A DNA stretch of 64,000 nt from Roseinatronobacter sp. S2 (GCF_029581395.1 NZ_CP121117.1:62001-126000); one strand, 5' to 3'. Positions 26,781 to 39,216 are shown, counted from the stretch's first letter. Made by a program: numbers and translations. The notes: generated by a model not told the origin, from the sequence alone.

Positions 26781-27560
26781 TCAGGCGGCTTGCAGCGCAA
26801 CGCCCTCGATCTGCGCTTGCGCGACAAGACCCGCTGTGAATCTGGCAGCCGCCCGCGCCCATGCCGCCTTGGCATGAGCATCGTGCAGCCGTGGCAACAC
26901 TGTCTCGAATGGCAGGACCTCGCCGCGCGCGCGCGCATCAAGCCGGATCAGATGCAGCCCAAAGCGGGTTTCCACCGGGTCACTAATCTGGCCTTCCTCC
27001 AGTGCCTCCAGCGCGGCTTCGAATTCCGGCACCGTGTCGCCCTGCCCCAACTGGCCAAGCAGCCCGCCATTATCCTTGGACGAACAGGCCGAATGGGTGC
27101 GCGCCAGTTCACCAAAGCGGCGTGGGTTGGCGCGCAGTTCCGCCAACACGGCTTTTGCATGGGCGTGCAAGGCGGCCATATCGTCCTGGCGCGGGAAGAG
27201 GATATGCGCTGCCTCATAGAGCGAGGGCGCACGGAACCGGTCGGGATGCGCGTCATAGAGGCGACGCAAATCGGCTTCATCCGCTGCGGCGGGCATGATT
27301 GCCACCTCTGCAAGCTGTCGGATCAGCGCTTCGTCCTCGGTCTCAACCTGACCCGGTGCAATTTCCACCGGATCAGGGGACAGGCCACGCGCGCGGGCCT
27401 CTTGCAGCATCAATTCGCGGATGGCGAGCGCGCGCGCGGCAGCTTTCCAGGCCAGCCCCGGCTTCTCTTTCGGGGCTGGGTGGTTCTGGGCCTCGGCCGC
27501 AATGCGTTCGGCCGAGATTTCAATGCCGTTGACAAAAACAGGCGGCAGAAGCGGTTTCAT
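26781..27560 (-). CDS. Parvulin-type peptidyl-prolyl isomerase of the nar operon
   Basis: The 259-residue protein has a parvulin domain (EAAHILFPRQDD, HSACSSKDNGGLLGQLGQG, ISDPVETRFGLHLIRLDAR) after a helical N-terminal part. There is no signal peptide, so it should act in the cytoplasm, probably in folding NarGHI or handling NarJ clients. It lies 11 nt after narI. NifM and SurA are relatives but do not fit the context. Confidence 0.87.
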   Translation of the reverse strand: MKPLLPPVFVNGIEISAERIAAEAQNHPAPKEKPGLAWKAAARALAIRELMLQEARARGLSPDPVEIAPGQVETEDEALIRQLAEVAIMPAAADEADLRRLYDAHPDRFRAPSLYEAAHILFPRQDDMAALHAHAKAVLAELRANPRRFGELARTHSACSSKDNGGLLGQLGQGDTVPEFEAALEALEEGQISDPVETRFGLHLIRLDARARGEVLPFETVLPRLHDAHAKAAWARAAARFTAGLVAQAQIEGVALQAA

Positions 27561-27571
27561 GGGACGTTTCC

Positions 27572-28369
27572 TTACTCAGCAGGGGTTGGGGCTTTGGGCT
27601 TCGGGGCCATGCCCGCAGCTTTCATCGCGCGCTTGTCACGGGCAAAGGGCTTCAGACCCGTCCGCGCTGGCTTTGCGCCCTCACGCGAGCGTACGATCTG
27701 ATAGCCGGGCCGCCACAGAAAGCGGATCGGAACCGACAACATGTGCACCAGACGGGTGAAGGGGAATAGCGCCACAATCACCATGCCAAGGAAGATGTGG
27801 AACTTGTAGAGCCAATGCACATTGACGACTTCCTGCCAGGCATTGATCTGCAGCCCCATGACCGATTGCGACCAGGTCATGAACTGGATCATCTTGGACC
27901 CGTCCATATGGCCCAGCGTCAGGATGATCGTGCCCATGCCAACCACGATTTGTAGCCACAGGATCGCCAGAATGCCGATATCGGCGAAGCTGGAATTATT
28001 GCGGATGCGCGGATCACTTAAGCGGCGATGCAACAGCATGGTGCAGCCCACAAAGGCCGCAGCCCCCGCGATGCCGCCGATGATGACAGCCATCCATTGT
28101 TTCAGCCCGTAGCTGATGCCCAAAGCGTCCAGCAGCCAGATCGGGGTGAACAGACCGATCAGGTGGCCGAAGAACAGCACGATGATGCCCACATGGAACA
28201 GCACGGACCCCCAAACCAGTTGCTTGCGCCGCAGAAGTTGGCTGGAAGATGATTTCCACGTGAAGGGGTCCCGCTCGTAGCGCGCGATGGTCCCGATCAG
28301 GGCTATGGCCAGCACCGCATAGGGCAGGATGCCGAAGATAAGATAGTCTAGGCTAAAGTTTCCAAACAT
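27572..28369 (-). CDS. narI: NarI, cytochrome b subunit of membrane nitrate reductase
   Basis: The 265-residue protein has five transmembrane helices and heme-ligand histidines in SVLFHVGIIVLFFGHLIG and VNVHWLYKFHIFLGM. It oxidises quinol at the periplasmic face and passes electrons to NarH. The C-terminus is longer and more basic than in E. coli NarI, ending KPKAPTPAE. The gene follows narJ by 12 nt. Confidence 0.95.
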   Translation of the reverse strand: MFGNFSLDYLIFGILPYAVLAIALIGTIARYERDPFTWKSSSSQLLRRKQLVWGSVLFHVGIIVLFFGHLIGLFTPIWLLDALGISYGLKQWMAVIIGGIAGAAAFVGCTMLLHRRLSDPRIRNNSSFADIGILAILWLQIVVGMGTIILTLGHMDGSKMIQFMTWSQSVMGLQINAWQEVVNVHWLYKFHIFLGMVIVALFPFTRLVHMLSVPIRFLWRPGYQIVRSREGAKPARTGLKPFARDKRAMKAAGMAPKPKAPTPAE

Positions 28370-28381
28370 TGTCTCGTGCTC

Positions 28382-29079
28382 CTACATCTGGCCCGGTGCG
28401 ACTGTGCGCGGGGCGGCAGGCATGTCCATTTTCGCCAGAATGTCCCGGCTGATGGGGCATCCGGCATTGGGATCGGGGCCGAAAGTGACCATTGCTTCTT
28501 CCCAGACGGCATCGAGGGCTTCCAGATCCTCGGGGTCATCATCCTTTTCGGACAACAGCGCCTCGGCCTCGGGCGAAGTGTCCACCTGCGCCAGTGTCAC
28601 CAATGCCGCCAGCACCGCCGCATAAGCGCTTTCGCGCCGCGCAAGACGTTCGGCCAGTGCCACAAGGATGTGACCCGCATCGGCAAGGATTTCGCGCGCC
28701 TGTTCCGGCGGTTGTGTGGACAGGAATTCCAGCAAAACCGGCAGGTGGTCAGGCAGTTCAGGCCCGACCAGATCGAACCCGCCCGCGCGGTAGGTTTCCA
28801 GCAGGTCTACCATGGCACCGCCCCTGTCACGGCCTTCCCCGTGGATGTGTTCAAACAGGTTCAGCGACAGCGTACGCGCGCGGTCGAATTGCAGGACATA
28901 GCGTTCCTGCAAATCATAGATGTCGCCCTGTTCCAGTTCATGCAGAAGCGGTTCCAGCTTGGCCCGCTGGCTGGCATGAAGCAGGCCTTCGTCACAGAGG
29001 ACCTGCCCGATTTCAGAAACCGCTGCCTGCAATTCCGGGGTCGGATAGGTTAGCAAGGCGGAAAGTGCGTGATATGTTT

Positions 29080-29083
<4 letters not shown>
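28382..29083 (-). CDS. narJ: NarJ, nitrate reductase assembly chaperone
   Basis: The 233-residue helical protein has the NarJ pattern YHALSALLTYPTPELQAAV and VDLLETYRAGGFDLVGPELP, then DHLPVLLEFLS. It is a cytoplasmic chaperone that helps molybdenum cofactor insertion into NarG before the complex docks on NarI. It overlaps narH by 4 nt. Confidence 0.94.
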
Positions 29084-30602
<1,519 letters not shown>

Positions 30603-30606
<4 letters not shown>

Positions 30607-33600
30607 TCTGCTGCCTCCACTTTTGCGGGCTTATCCAGCCAATCCACGTTTTCCATTTTCCGAACGATGACCATTTCATCGCGGTTCGCACCCACAGTTC
30701 CGTAGTAGTTGAACCCGTAGGACAGTTGCGCATAGCCCCCGATCATATGCGTGGGCTTGGGGACCGTCCGCGTGACCGAGTTGTGAATGCCCCCGCGCTG
30801 GCCGGTGATCTGGCTGCCGGGCGTGTTCACGATTTTCTCCTGTGCGTGATACATGAACAGCGTGCCGTCCTTCATGCGCTGGCTGACCACCGCGCGCGCG
30901 GCAATCACACCGTTGGAATTGAACACCTCGACCCAGTCATTATCGACAATGCCAGCCTTGGCCGCGTCCACTTCCGACAGCCAGACGACCGGCCCGCCAC
31001 GGTTCAGTGTCAGCATCAGCAGGTTGTCGGAATAGGTGGAATGTATGCCCCATTTCTGGTGCGGGGTGATGAAGTTCAGCACCACATGCTTTTCGGCCGA
31101 TTTCAGCGATTTGGTCGCGTCACCAGTGATGGTTTTCAGGTCCACCGGCGGCCGCCATGTGACGAAGAACTCGCCAAAGGCGCGCATCCATTCATGGTCC
31201 TGATACAGTTGCTGGCGACCCGATACCGTGCGCCACGGGATCAATTCATGCACATTGGTCCAGCCTGCGTTGTAGCAAACCTCCTCAGACTCAATACCCG
31301 ACCATGTGGGGCTAGAGATGATCTTGCGCGGCTGGGCGGCGATGTCGCGGAAGCGGATCTTTTCGTCTTGCTTGACCTCGGCCAGATGGGCGTGGTTTTG
31401 CCCCGTGGCCTTTTCCAGCGCTTTCCATGCCTTGACGGCAACTTCGCCATTGGTTTCGGGTGCCAGCATCAGCACCACCTCGCAGGCGTCAATGGCAGAC
31501 TCGATCTTGGCCATACCCTTGGTCGGCCCATCGGTATGGGTGCCGTTCAGCGCCTTCAGGTGGTGGACTTCGGTTTTCGTATCCCACGCAATCCCCTTGC
31601 CGCCATTGCCGACCTTTTCCATCAACGGCCCAAGGGCGGTGAAGCGGGCATGCAGGTTCGGGTAATCGCGTTCCACGGCAATATAGGCAGGCGCCGTCTT
31701 GCCGGGGATCAGGTCACATTCGCCGCGCTTCCAGTCCTGCACGAAAGGCTGTGCCAATTCGCCGGGGCTGTCATGCTGCAAGGGCAGTTGCACAATGTCG
31801 GTTTCCACCCCCAGAACTTCCGGCGCCACGTCCGAGAATTTCTTGGCAATCGCCTTGAAAATTTCCCAGTCGGTCTTGGATTCATACGCCGGGTCCACCG
31901 CCGCTTGCAGCGGGTGAATGAACGGGTGCATGTCGGACGTGTTCAGATCGTCCTTTTCATACCAACTTGCTGTCGGCATGACGATATCGGCATAAACGGC
32001 CGTGGTGGACATGCGGAAATCGATCGTCACCAACAGGTCAAGCTTGCCCTCTGGCGCTTCATCATGCCATTTTGCCTCAATGGGCTTTTGGCGGCCTTCC
32101 TGCCCCAGATCCTTGCCCTGCACGCCGTGGCTGGTGCCCAGCAGGTGCTTCAGGAAATACTCATGCCCCTTGCCCGATGACCCCAGCAGGTTGGACCGCC
32201 ACACAAACAGGTTGCGCGGCCAGTTTTCCGGCGCATCCGGGTCTTCGCAGGACATTTCCAACGTGCCGGCCTTCAACTGCTCGGCCACATAGGCAGGAAT
32301 GTCCTTGCCCGCCGCCTTTGCTGCCGCGCCCACTTTCAACGGGTTGGTTTTCAGCTGCGGGGCCGATGGCAGCCAGCCCATGCGTTCAGACCGGATGTTG
32401 TAGTCGATCAGGCTCAGGTTTTCCCAGTCGCCTTCCGGCGCGGTTGGGGACAGAATGTCTTTTGCCGTCACCGTCTCATACCGCCATTGGTCGGTATGGG
32501 CGTACCACGCGCTGGTTGAATTCATGTGCCGTGGCGGGCGCGCCCAGTCCAGCGCGAAGGCCAGCGCCGTCCAGCCGGTTTGCGGGCGCAGCTTTTCCTG
32601 CCCCACATAATGCGCCCAGCCACCGCCCGACTGGCCCACACAACCGCACATCACCAACATGTTGATGACCGCGCGGTAGTTCATATCCATATGATACCAG
32701 TGGTTCATCGCAGCGCCGATGATGATCATGGATTTACCATTGGTCTTTTCGGCATTGTCCGCGAATTCACGCGCCACATGGATGATTTTGTCGCGGCTGA
32801 CGCCAGTGATCTTTTCAGCCCATGCAGGCGTGAAGGGCACATCGGCGTTGTAGTCATTGGTCACATGATCGCCGCCCAAGCCCCGATCCAGACTGTAGTT
32901 CGCGCAAAACAGGTCAAACACCGTGGTGACCAAGGCTTCTGATCCGTCGGCAAGGGTGATCTTCCGGACAGGCACATTGCGCGTCAGCACATCGCCGCGC
33001 GCGTCATTTTCCCACTGGCCCGTGGCCATGCCGCCGAAATAGGGGAAATCGACGCCGACCACATCATCGCGGTCCTCATCCAGGATGAATGACAGCTGCG
33101 GCTTGATTGCGGCCCCTTTTGCCTTCTCCTCCAGGTTCCACATGCCCTGTTCACCCCAGCGGAATCCGATGGACCCATTGGGCGCGACCAGTTGGCCGGT
33201 GGTTTCGTCAATACAGATGGTTTTCCACTCGGCGTTGTTCGCCTCGCCCAGATTGTCGGCCAGATCACTTGCGCGCAACTGGCGGCCCGGCACATAGCTG
33301 TCGCCTTTCTTGTCCAGCCGGACAAGCATCGGCATATCGCTGTATTTGCGGGCGTATTCCTCGAAATAAGGCACTTGGCGGTCCAGATGAAATTCACGCA
33401 GGATCACATGCCCGAAGGCCATGCCAAGCGCTGCATCCGTGCCCTGTTTGGCGTTCAGCCAGACATCGCCGAATTTAGCGGCTTCCGAATAGTCGGGGCA
33501 GATGACGGCAGACTTGGTGCCACGATAGCGCGCTTCCGTGTAGAAATGCGCGTCCGGCGTGCGCGTCTGCGGCACGTTGGACCCCCACAGCAGCAGGTAG

Positions 33601-34343
33601 CCTGCATTATACCAATCTGCTGACTCCGGCACGTCGGTCTGTTCGCCCCATGTCATGGGTGACGCGGGCGGCAAGTCGCAATACCAGTCATAGAAGCTCA
33701 TGCAGGTGCCGCCCAGAAGCGACAGATAGCGACTGCCCGCCGCATAGCTGACCATCGACATGGCGGGAATGGGCGAGAAGCCGAAAACGCGGTCGGGGCC
33801 GTATTCCTTGGCGGTGTAGGCGTTTGCGGCGGCGGTGATCTCGGTCACCTCGTCCCATGTGGCACGCACGAACCCGCCTGTGCCGCGTGTGCGGGTGTAG
33901 CTGGCGCGCGCGGTCGGGTCTTGCTGGATGGCCGTCCATGCCTGAACGGGTGTCATGGTCTGGCGCTTGTCGCGCCACAGCCGCATCAGCGCACCGCGTA
34001 CCAAGGGCGTTTTCACGCGGTTGGCGGAATACAGATACCAGCTATAGCTTGCCCCCCGCGCACATCCGCGCGGTTCATGGTTGGGCAGATCGGGGCGTGT
34101 GCGCGGGTAATCTGTCTGCTGGGTTTCCCATGTAACGATGCCCGATTTCACATAAATTTTCCACGAGCAAGACCCGGTGCAGTTCACGCCATGGGTCGAG
34201 CGGACGATCTTGTCATGCCGCCAGCGGTCGCGATAGACCTCTTCCCAATCGCGGTTTTCAGTGGTGGTCATGCCGTGCCCATCTGAAAACGTGTCCTTGC
34301 GGTTTGATTTCAAAAAGTTCAGCCGGTCAAGAAGATGGCTCAT
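30603..34343 (-). CDS. narG: NarG, molybdenum catalytic subunit of respiratory nitrate reductase
   Basis: The 1246-residue protein has the N-terminal [4Fe-4S] motif HGVNCTGSCSW and the bis-MGD region with YCDLPPASPMTWGEQTDVPE, where the conserved Asp ligand region lies. Its length is normal for the family. It reduces nitrate to nitrite in the cytoplasm. No Tat cleavage site is evident, so it is the usual inward-facing Nar. The start MSHLLDRLNFLK is the common family start. Confidence 0.98.
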
Positions 34344-34404
34344 TGCTGTCTCCGTTGGTTGATAGGGGTTTCAGATGCGCGCCTTGTGTGCGCATCCGTG
34401 AAAT

Positions 34405-35769
34405 TCAGCAGGGATAGGGGGCATTCTTGCGGGCATAGAGCACCCAGTTCAGCACCACATTGACGGCGAAGAAGGCAGACAGACCCCAGAAAACCGGCGC
34501 GGCGGACTGGAACGCGCCGAACGACCAAGCAAACAGCATTCCGAACAGGAAGGGTCCGTAGGCCGCGATGGCCGCCGTGAAGCCGATGACGCCACCGGCC
34601 TGACGCGGCGCGAACAGCATTGGCATCTGCTTGAAGGTCGAGGCATTGCCCACGCCCGCGAAGAAGAACAGTGCCAGCATACCCGCCACGAACATCGGGA
34701 AGGATGCAAGGCTGTCTGCGCCGGTGACGACCCAGGCCACCAGACCTGCGCAGACCAGCATGCCAAGACCTGCCCAATGGGTTACCCGCGCACCGCCAAG
34801 CTTGTCGGAAACCGGACCCGCAACAACGCGGCTTGCCGAGCCGATCAAGGGACCATAGAAGGCCCATGCCAGCGGGTCGGGCGCGCCTTGATACTCGCCG
34901 TAGATCAGGCGGATCAGAAGCGGGAAGGTCGCCGCCAGCCCCGAGAACGCCCCGAAGGTCATGATGTAGAGCGAGGTCTGCGCCCAAGTGTGGCCCGATT
35001 TGAAGATATCGAACTGTTCGCGGAAATTCGACGTGATCGGGATCGACTTCAGGAAGATCCACGCGGTAATACCGAAGACCGCCACAAACGGGATCATCAC
35101 CAGCGGCGCGTTTTGCAGATAGATTTGCGAGTCAACGCCTGCGCGCGTCATCGTCTGCGGCTCGCCCATCCAGGCCATGCCGCCCAGAAGGGCAAAGCCG
35201 ATGACCCATGGCGTCACGAATTGCACCACGGACACGCCAAAATTGCCCACGCCCGCCTGAATGGCCAGCGCCGTGCCTTGCAGGCGCTTGGGGAAGAACA
35301 TGCTGGTGGACGGCATGAAGCTGGAGAAGTTGCCGCCGCCCAGACCGGCCAGAAACGCCAGCAGCATCAGCACCCAATAGGGGGTTTCAGGGTTCTGCAC
35401 CGCATAGAACCAGCCCACCAGCGGGATCAGAAGCGATAGGGTGGACAGCGAAATCACATTCCGTGTGCCATAGATTGGCACAAGGAACATGTGGATCAGG
35501 CGCAGCGTGCCGCCCGCAAGGCCGGGCATGGCCGCCAGCCAGAACAACTGGCTGGCTGTGAACTGGAACCCGATCTGCGGCAGGCGCACGACCAGCGCCG
35601 AGACAAGAAACCATGTGATGAAGGCCATGGTCAGCGCGGCCGTGGTCAGGATTAGGGTGGTCCATGCCTGCCGCTTGCCGCCCGCCTCCCAGAACGCCTG
35701 ATTTTCAGGCTCCCATTGGTTAAGCCACGTTCCCGAAGGTGCGGCTTGATTCGCGTGATGTGCGGTCAT
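34405..35769 (-). CDS. narK: NarK-type nitrate/nitrite transporter (second copy, next to narG)
   Basis: The 454-residue MFS protein has 12 helices and nitrate-porter signatures (GLAGGTLRLIHMF, GLGGGNFSSFMPSTS, GNFGVSVVQFVTPW). Its position directly before narG fits the NarK2-like nitrate/nitrite antiporter half of the fused Paracoccus NarK, but the subgroup is inferred. I used the ATG at 35769 (MTAHHANQ). Confidence 0.9.
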   Translation of the reverse strand: MTAHHANQAAPSGTWLNQWEPENQAFWEAGGKRQAWTTLILTTAALTMAFITWFLVSALVVRLPQIGFQFTASQLFWLAAMPGLAGGTLRLIHMFLVPIYGTRNVISLSTLSLLIPLVGWFYAVQNPETPYWVLMLLAFLAGLGGGNFSSFMPSTSMFFPKRLQGTALAIQAGVGNFGVSVVQFVTPWVIGFALLGGMAWMGEPQTMTRAGVDSQIYLQNAPLVMIPFVAVFGITAWIFLKSIPITSNFREQFDIFKSGHTWAQTSLYIMTFGAFSGLAATFPLLIRLIYGEYQGAPDPLAWAFYGPLIGSASRVVAGPVSDKLGGARVTHWAGLGMLVCAGLVAWVVTGADSLASFPMFVAGMLALFFFAGVGNASTFKQMPMLFAPRQAGGVIGFTAAIAAYGPFLFGMLFAWSFGAFQSAAPVFWGLSAFFAVNVVLNWVLYARKNAPYPC

Positions 35770-35839
35770 TGATCTGTTGCCTTTCGTGGCTTTAGATGGA
35801 AGGCAGGCCCGCGCCATCGCGCGCCTGCGTCAAAAACGG

Positions 35840-37486
35840 TTATTCAGCGGGTTGGGGGTTGCCGCGGTCCAGCCTGTCGAGCGCCGCGCGCAGTTCATCG
35901 ACCGAGGCGAATTGCGCCTTCAGTTGCAGACCGCCACCGCGTTGGATCAGCTCGACCTTTTCCGAGCTTGCAAAGATGGCCGCCACTTCGGCATCAAGGG
36001 CTTTCTTCTCGGCCACTTCGCGGGCAATTTCGCGGTCCACCGAAGAGATGATGTATTCATCCCCGAACCCGCCTTCAGGCTCTTTCAACCAGATGTAGCA
36101 GACGATCCAGCTGATGAAGGCCCCCGCCGCGATCATAAAGAAGAAGGTCGAGGCGTCGACGAACATGAATACGAACAGGTAGAACACCGCGCCCACATTG
36201 CCGTAAGCCCCTGCCATGCCCGAGATTTGTCCGGTCACGCGCCGCTTGATCGACGGAACGATTCCGAAGGTCGCGCCCTCTGCCCCTTGCACGAAGAACG
36301 AGCACATGATGGTGATCGCAATCGCAATGATCAGCGGCCAGCTGGAATTCAGCAAGCCCATCATCACGAACCCGATCGCAATGCCGAACATATAGGCCAT
36401 CATCACAAAACGGCGGTTGCCGAAACGGTCAGACACCAGCCCGCCCATGGGACGCGCAAACAGGTTCACGAAGGCGAAACTTGCCGCAATCAGGCCAGCC
36501 GCCACAGCCGTCAGACCCCATGTTTCCTGAAAAAACATGGGCAGCATTGACACTACAGCCAGTTCCGCGCCGAAATTGGCGAAATAGGTGAAGTTCAGCG
36601 CCACAACCGAGGAGAACGGGTATTTGTCGTCCTCCGGCACACCCTTCTTGAGGATCGGCACATTGACGCGGATCGCCTGCCAAACCTGATAAGCCACCAC
36701 AACAGCAATGGCAGCATAGCAAATGGCGGCGGTCAGGCCGTCGATATAGCCCATCAACTGCACACGATAGACCAAGATCGACAGAATCCCCACCAGCGGT
36801 ACTGTGAAGATACAAAGCAGAACCAGATCGCGCCAAGTAGACACTTCGAGCGCGGCGACATTGCGCGGCTTCTTATGCGTGTCCTTGGTCGCGCCATCGG
36901 TAATGGCGAACCAGTAGAAGACACCATAGGCCGCCAACACAACGCCAGAGGTCGCAATCGCCCACCGCCAGCCTTCAGGGCCGCCATACATGTGCAAAGC
37001 AATCGTCGGGATCGTGATTGCCGCAGCGGCCGAGCCGAAATTGCCCCAGCCTGCCCCGAAACCTTCAGCAAAGCCGATCGAGCGCGGCGGAAACCAGAGC
37101 GCGATCATATGGATCGTCACAACGAAGCTTGCCCCAATGGACGACAGCACCAAACGTGACATGAACAATACTTCGCGCGAGTCGCCGAAGGCAAAGACCA
37201 GCGTCGGAATGGCCATCAGCACCATGAGCACCGAAAACACCCGGCGCGGGCCGAATTTATCAAGCGCCATGCCGACAATGATCCGAGCAGGAATGGTCAG
37301 GGCAACGTTTGCAATAGCAAAGAGTCGGATATCGTCACGGGTCAGCCAGTCCACCGAAGCGAGCATAGAACTCGCCAGCGGGGCCATGTTGAACCAGACA
37401 TAGAAGCTCATGAAAAACGCAATCCACGTCAGATGGAGCGCCTTGATTTCGGGATTCTTGAAGCGGAATAAGTCGCTGACTTGCAT
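35840..37486 (-). CDS. narK: NarK-type nitrate transporter (first copy, with C-terminal extension)
   Basis: The 548-residue MFS protein has the nitrate-porter pattern GFGAGWGNFGSAAAAITIP and GMAGAYGNVGAVFY. After the last helix a charged tail of about 80 residues (DREIAREVAEKKALDAEVAA onward) extends into the cytoplasm and may form a short coiled coil; this is longer than usual. It may be the proton-coupled NarK1-type importer. It lies between the Usp gene and the second narK in one operon. Confidence 0.88.
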   Translation of the reverse strand: MQVSDLFRFKNPEIKALHLTWIAFFMSFYVWFNMAPLASSMLASVDWLTRDDIRLFAIANVALTIPARIIVGMALDKFGPRRVFSVLMVLMAIPTLVFAFGDSREVLFMSRLVLSSIGASFVVTIHMIALWFPPRSIGFAEGFGAGWGNFGSAAAAITIPTIALHMYGGPEGWRWAIATSGVVLAAYGVFYWFAITDGATKDTHKKPRNVAALEVSTWRDLVLLCIFTVPLVGILSILVYRVQLMGYIDGLTAAICYAAIAVVVAYQVWQAIRVNVPILKKGVPEDDKYPFSSVVALNFTYFANFGAELAVVSMLPMFFQETWGLTAVAAGLIAASFAFVNLFARPMGGLVSDRFGNRRFVMMAYMFGIAIGFVMMGLLNSSWPLIIAIAITIMCSFFVQGAEGATFGIVPSIKRRVTGQISGMAGAYGNVGAVFYLFVFMFVDASTFFFMIAAGAFISWIVCYIWLKEPEGGFGDEYIISSVDREIAREVAEKKALDAEVAAIFASSEKVELIQRGGGLQLKAQFASVDELRAALDRLDRGNPQPAE

Positions 37487-37518
37487 GTCAGTCCTCGAAA
37501 ATCAGATGTGGGTGGGGA

Positions 37519-37992
37519 TCAATCGCTATGGGTCGGAATGATCAGAAGTGGACAGGACGCGCGCCGCGCCAGAAACGCGCTGGTCGAGCCGAAAGTCATG
37601 TGGTCAAACTCCTCGACAAGCGCATCCAGCCGCTTCGTAATGAAATTGAACGGGCCAACGTCAGGTTTGTGGCTATGGCGTGCCATCACCAGGAGGTCAG
37701 GTTTGCGCTCATCAACAGCCCGCAGAATCATCTTGCGCGCATCTCCCTCGGCAATCAGAACAGAAGCGTCGAACCCTGCCGCAGCAAGCTCTACCGCGGC
37801 CCGCTCGGTCCCGGCTTTCTGTTCAGCATATTGCGCCAAAAACAACTCATCTGCTCCTGCAGTGGCGCTGCCCACATCCTCGACCACGGAAATCAGGGTT
37901 ATCTTCGGGTTCAGCGCAGACAACAGGTCGCGCACAGCGTCCAGCGCGATCCTTGCGTTGCGGGAATTGTCATAGGCCAGCATGACATGCAT
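37519..37992 (-). CDS. UspA-family universal stress protein, first gene of the nar operon
   Basis: The 157-residue protein has the Usp fold: MHVMLAYDNSRNARIALD at the start, DLLVMARHSHKP and FGSTSAFLARRASCPLLII at the end. The final stretch resembles the ATP-binding loop. It lies 32 nt before narK and has an FNR box about 84 bp upstream. Its role is unknown; anaerobic Usp proteins often accompany nitrate respiration genes. Confidence 0.87.
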   Translation of the reverse strand: MHVMLAYDNSRNARIALDAVRDLLSALNPKITLISVVEDVGSATAGADELFLAQYAEQKAGTERAAVELAAAGFDASVLIAEGDARKMILRAVDERKPDLLVMARHSHKPDVGPFNFITKRLDALVEEFDHMTFGSTSAFLARRASCPLLIIPTHSD

Positions 37993-38068
37993 GGGCGTCT
38001 CCTTGCCGTCCTGGTGCGTTCAGTCACCGGTTCGCAAGCAGTCAGGTCACAGGCAGGTCCAAAAGAAC

Positions 38069-38082
38069 TTGATCGAGATCAA
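38069..38082. promoter_or_regulatory. FNR box of the usp-narKK-GHJI operon
   Basis: TTGATCGAGATCAA is a full match. A start 41.5 bp from its centre leaves a leader of about 42 nt before the Usp gene. Confidence 0.78.
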
Positions 38083-38206
38083 CATCCGGAAACCCAATCG
38101 GGAAACCCGCCTGCAATTGAAATTTGTAAAATACTTTGGCTGGATTTTTGTTCTTGAGTAAAAAACTTTTGCCTTTTCTACCCTTGATTATTATGTACCA
38201 TGTAAA

Positions 38207-38220
38207 TTGATAAATATCAA
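38207..38220. promoter_or_regulatory. FNR/NarR-type box just before narR
   Basis: TTGATAAATATCAA is a full match only 21 nt before the GTG start of narR. It is too close for normal activation of narR, so autorepression or action on the nar operon is more likely. Confidence 0.65.
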
Positions 38221-38241
38221 TCTAAAGAAAAAGGTAGCACT

Positions 38242-38982
38242 GTGCGACCCGAAGAGCTTCCAGAGATTCGTCATCTCCATCTATTCAGGGACATGACCCA
38301 TGCCAATTTCGAGGCGCTTATGGCCAGTTCCTACGCTCAGAATTTCCCGCAGGGGTTGGAAATGATCCGCCAGGGCGATCCTGCCGATTTTCTTCATATT
38401 GTCCTGGAAGGCTCGGTCGAACTGTTCGGGCGATGGGGTGGGCGCGAATGCACGATGGCTGTGGTGCGCCCGGTCTCCACCTTCATTCTGGCGGCCAGCA
38501 TCCGCGACGCCCCGTATCTGATGTCAGCCCGCACGTTGGAGCGCGCTCGCATCATCCTCGTGCCTTCGTCAGATTTACGCGCCATGTTCAGGCGTGACAC
38601 GGAGTTCTCGGTTTCCGTGATCAACGAACTGGCCTCGTGCTACCGTGCGGTGGTCCGTAACGCCAAGACGCTGAAGCTACGCAACTCGCGCGAACGGGTT
38701 GCTTCCTATCTGTTGCGTCAATCTCTTCTGGCAGGGGGCGTTGCCTCCTACATTCTGCAAGTAGAAAAGCGTCTGCTCGCATCATATCTGGGAATGACAC
38801 CAGAGAATCTGTCGCGCACGCTGAAGGCGCTGGAAAGTGACGGCTTGAAGATGGATGGCGCGCGCGTGATCATAAGGGACAGCGCGAAACTGACTGCCCT
38901 CGCACAACCTGACAAATTGATTGATGGGCCAGATGTAGGGGGAAATGAGAACGGCGCAGGGCTACCAGTGACAGGGATATGA
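38242..38982 (+). CDS. narR: NarR-like Crp/Fnr regulator
   Basis: The 246-residue protein has a cyclic-nucleotide-type sensor domain (GLEMIRQGDPADFLHIVLEG) and a C-terminal winged helix (LLASYLGMTPENLSRTLKAL). It lacks FNR-type cluster cysteines. Its position divergent from the nar operon matches NarR of Paracoccus, which responds to nitrate or nitrite. Translation starts at GTG 38242 with an AAAGG-type site. A general Crp/Fnr call is certain; the NarR name is from context. Confidence 0.8.
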   Translation: MRPEELPEIRHLHLFRDMTHANFEALMASSYAQNFPQGLEMIRQGDPADFLHIVLEGSVELFGRWGGRECTMAVVRPVSTFILAASIRDAPYLMSARTLERARIILVPSSDLRAMFRRDTEFSVSVINELASCYRAVVRNAKTLKLRNSRERVASYLLRQSLLAGGVASYILQVEKRLLASYLGMTPENLSRTLKALESDGLKMDGARVIIRDSAKLTALAQPDKLIDGPDVGGNENGAGLPVTGI

Positions 38983-39100
38983 AGCGCTCATCTCCGGTCA
39001 GCATCTCCGACCGTTTCCCATGGAACTGATAGCTGAGCTGGAAGCTGTCAAGGCTAAGTGACTACGCCTGTCGCCGGATGCTTATCCCGGAACAGAAAAA

Positions 39101-39122
39101 GCCCCCTGGGTTTCAGGGGGCC
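39101..39122 (-). terminator. Rho-independent terminator, minus sense
   Basis: GCCCCCTG and CAGGGGGC form a hairpin with a short loop. On the minus strand it is followed by five T. It would stop transcripts arriving from the MBL-fold gene. Confidence 0.7.
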
Positions 39123-39216
39123 TGTGGAAATGTTGACCAGGCGTTGACCAGAATTGGAACGCCACATACACGAGTGAAACGATCGGTATTTAAGTTATCG
39201 ATATATTAGAGATATT

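Noticed and set aside
26124..27701. A 525-codon plus-strand frame over the hemerythrin and parvulin genes
   Set aside because: Both minus-strand genes have clear domains and operon spacing; this frame is their shadow.
36000..36100. The two narK genes as a split of one fused NarK
   Set aside because: Each has its own start, full set of helices and separate frame with 70 bp between them, so they are two genes rather than a broken fusion.
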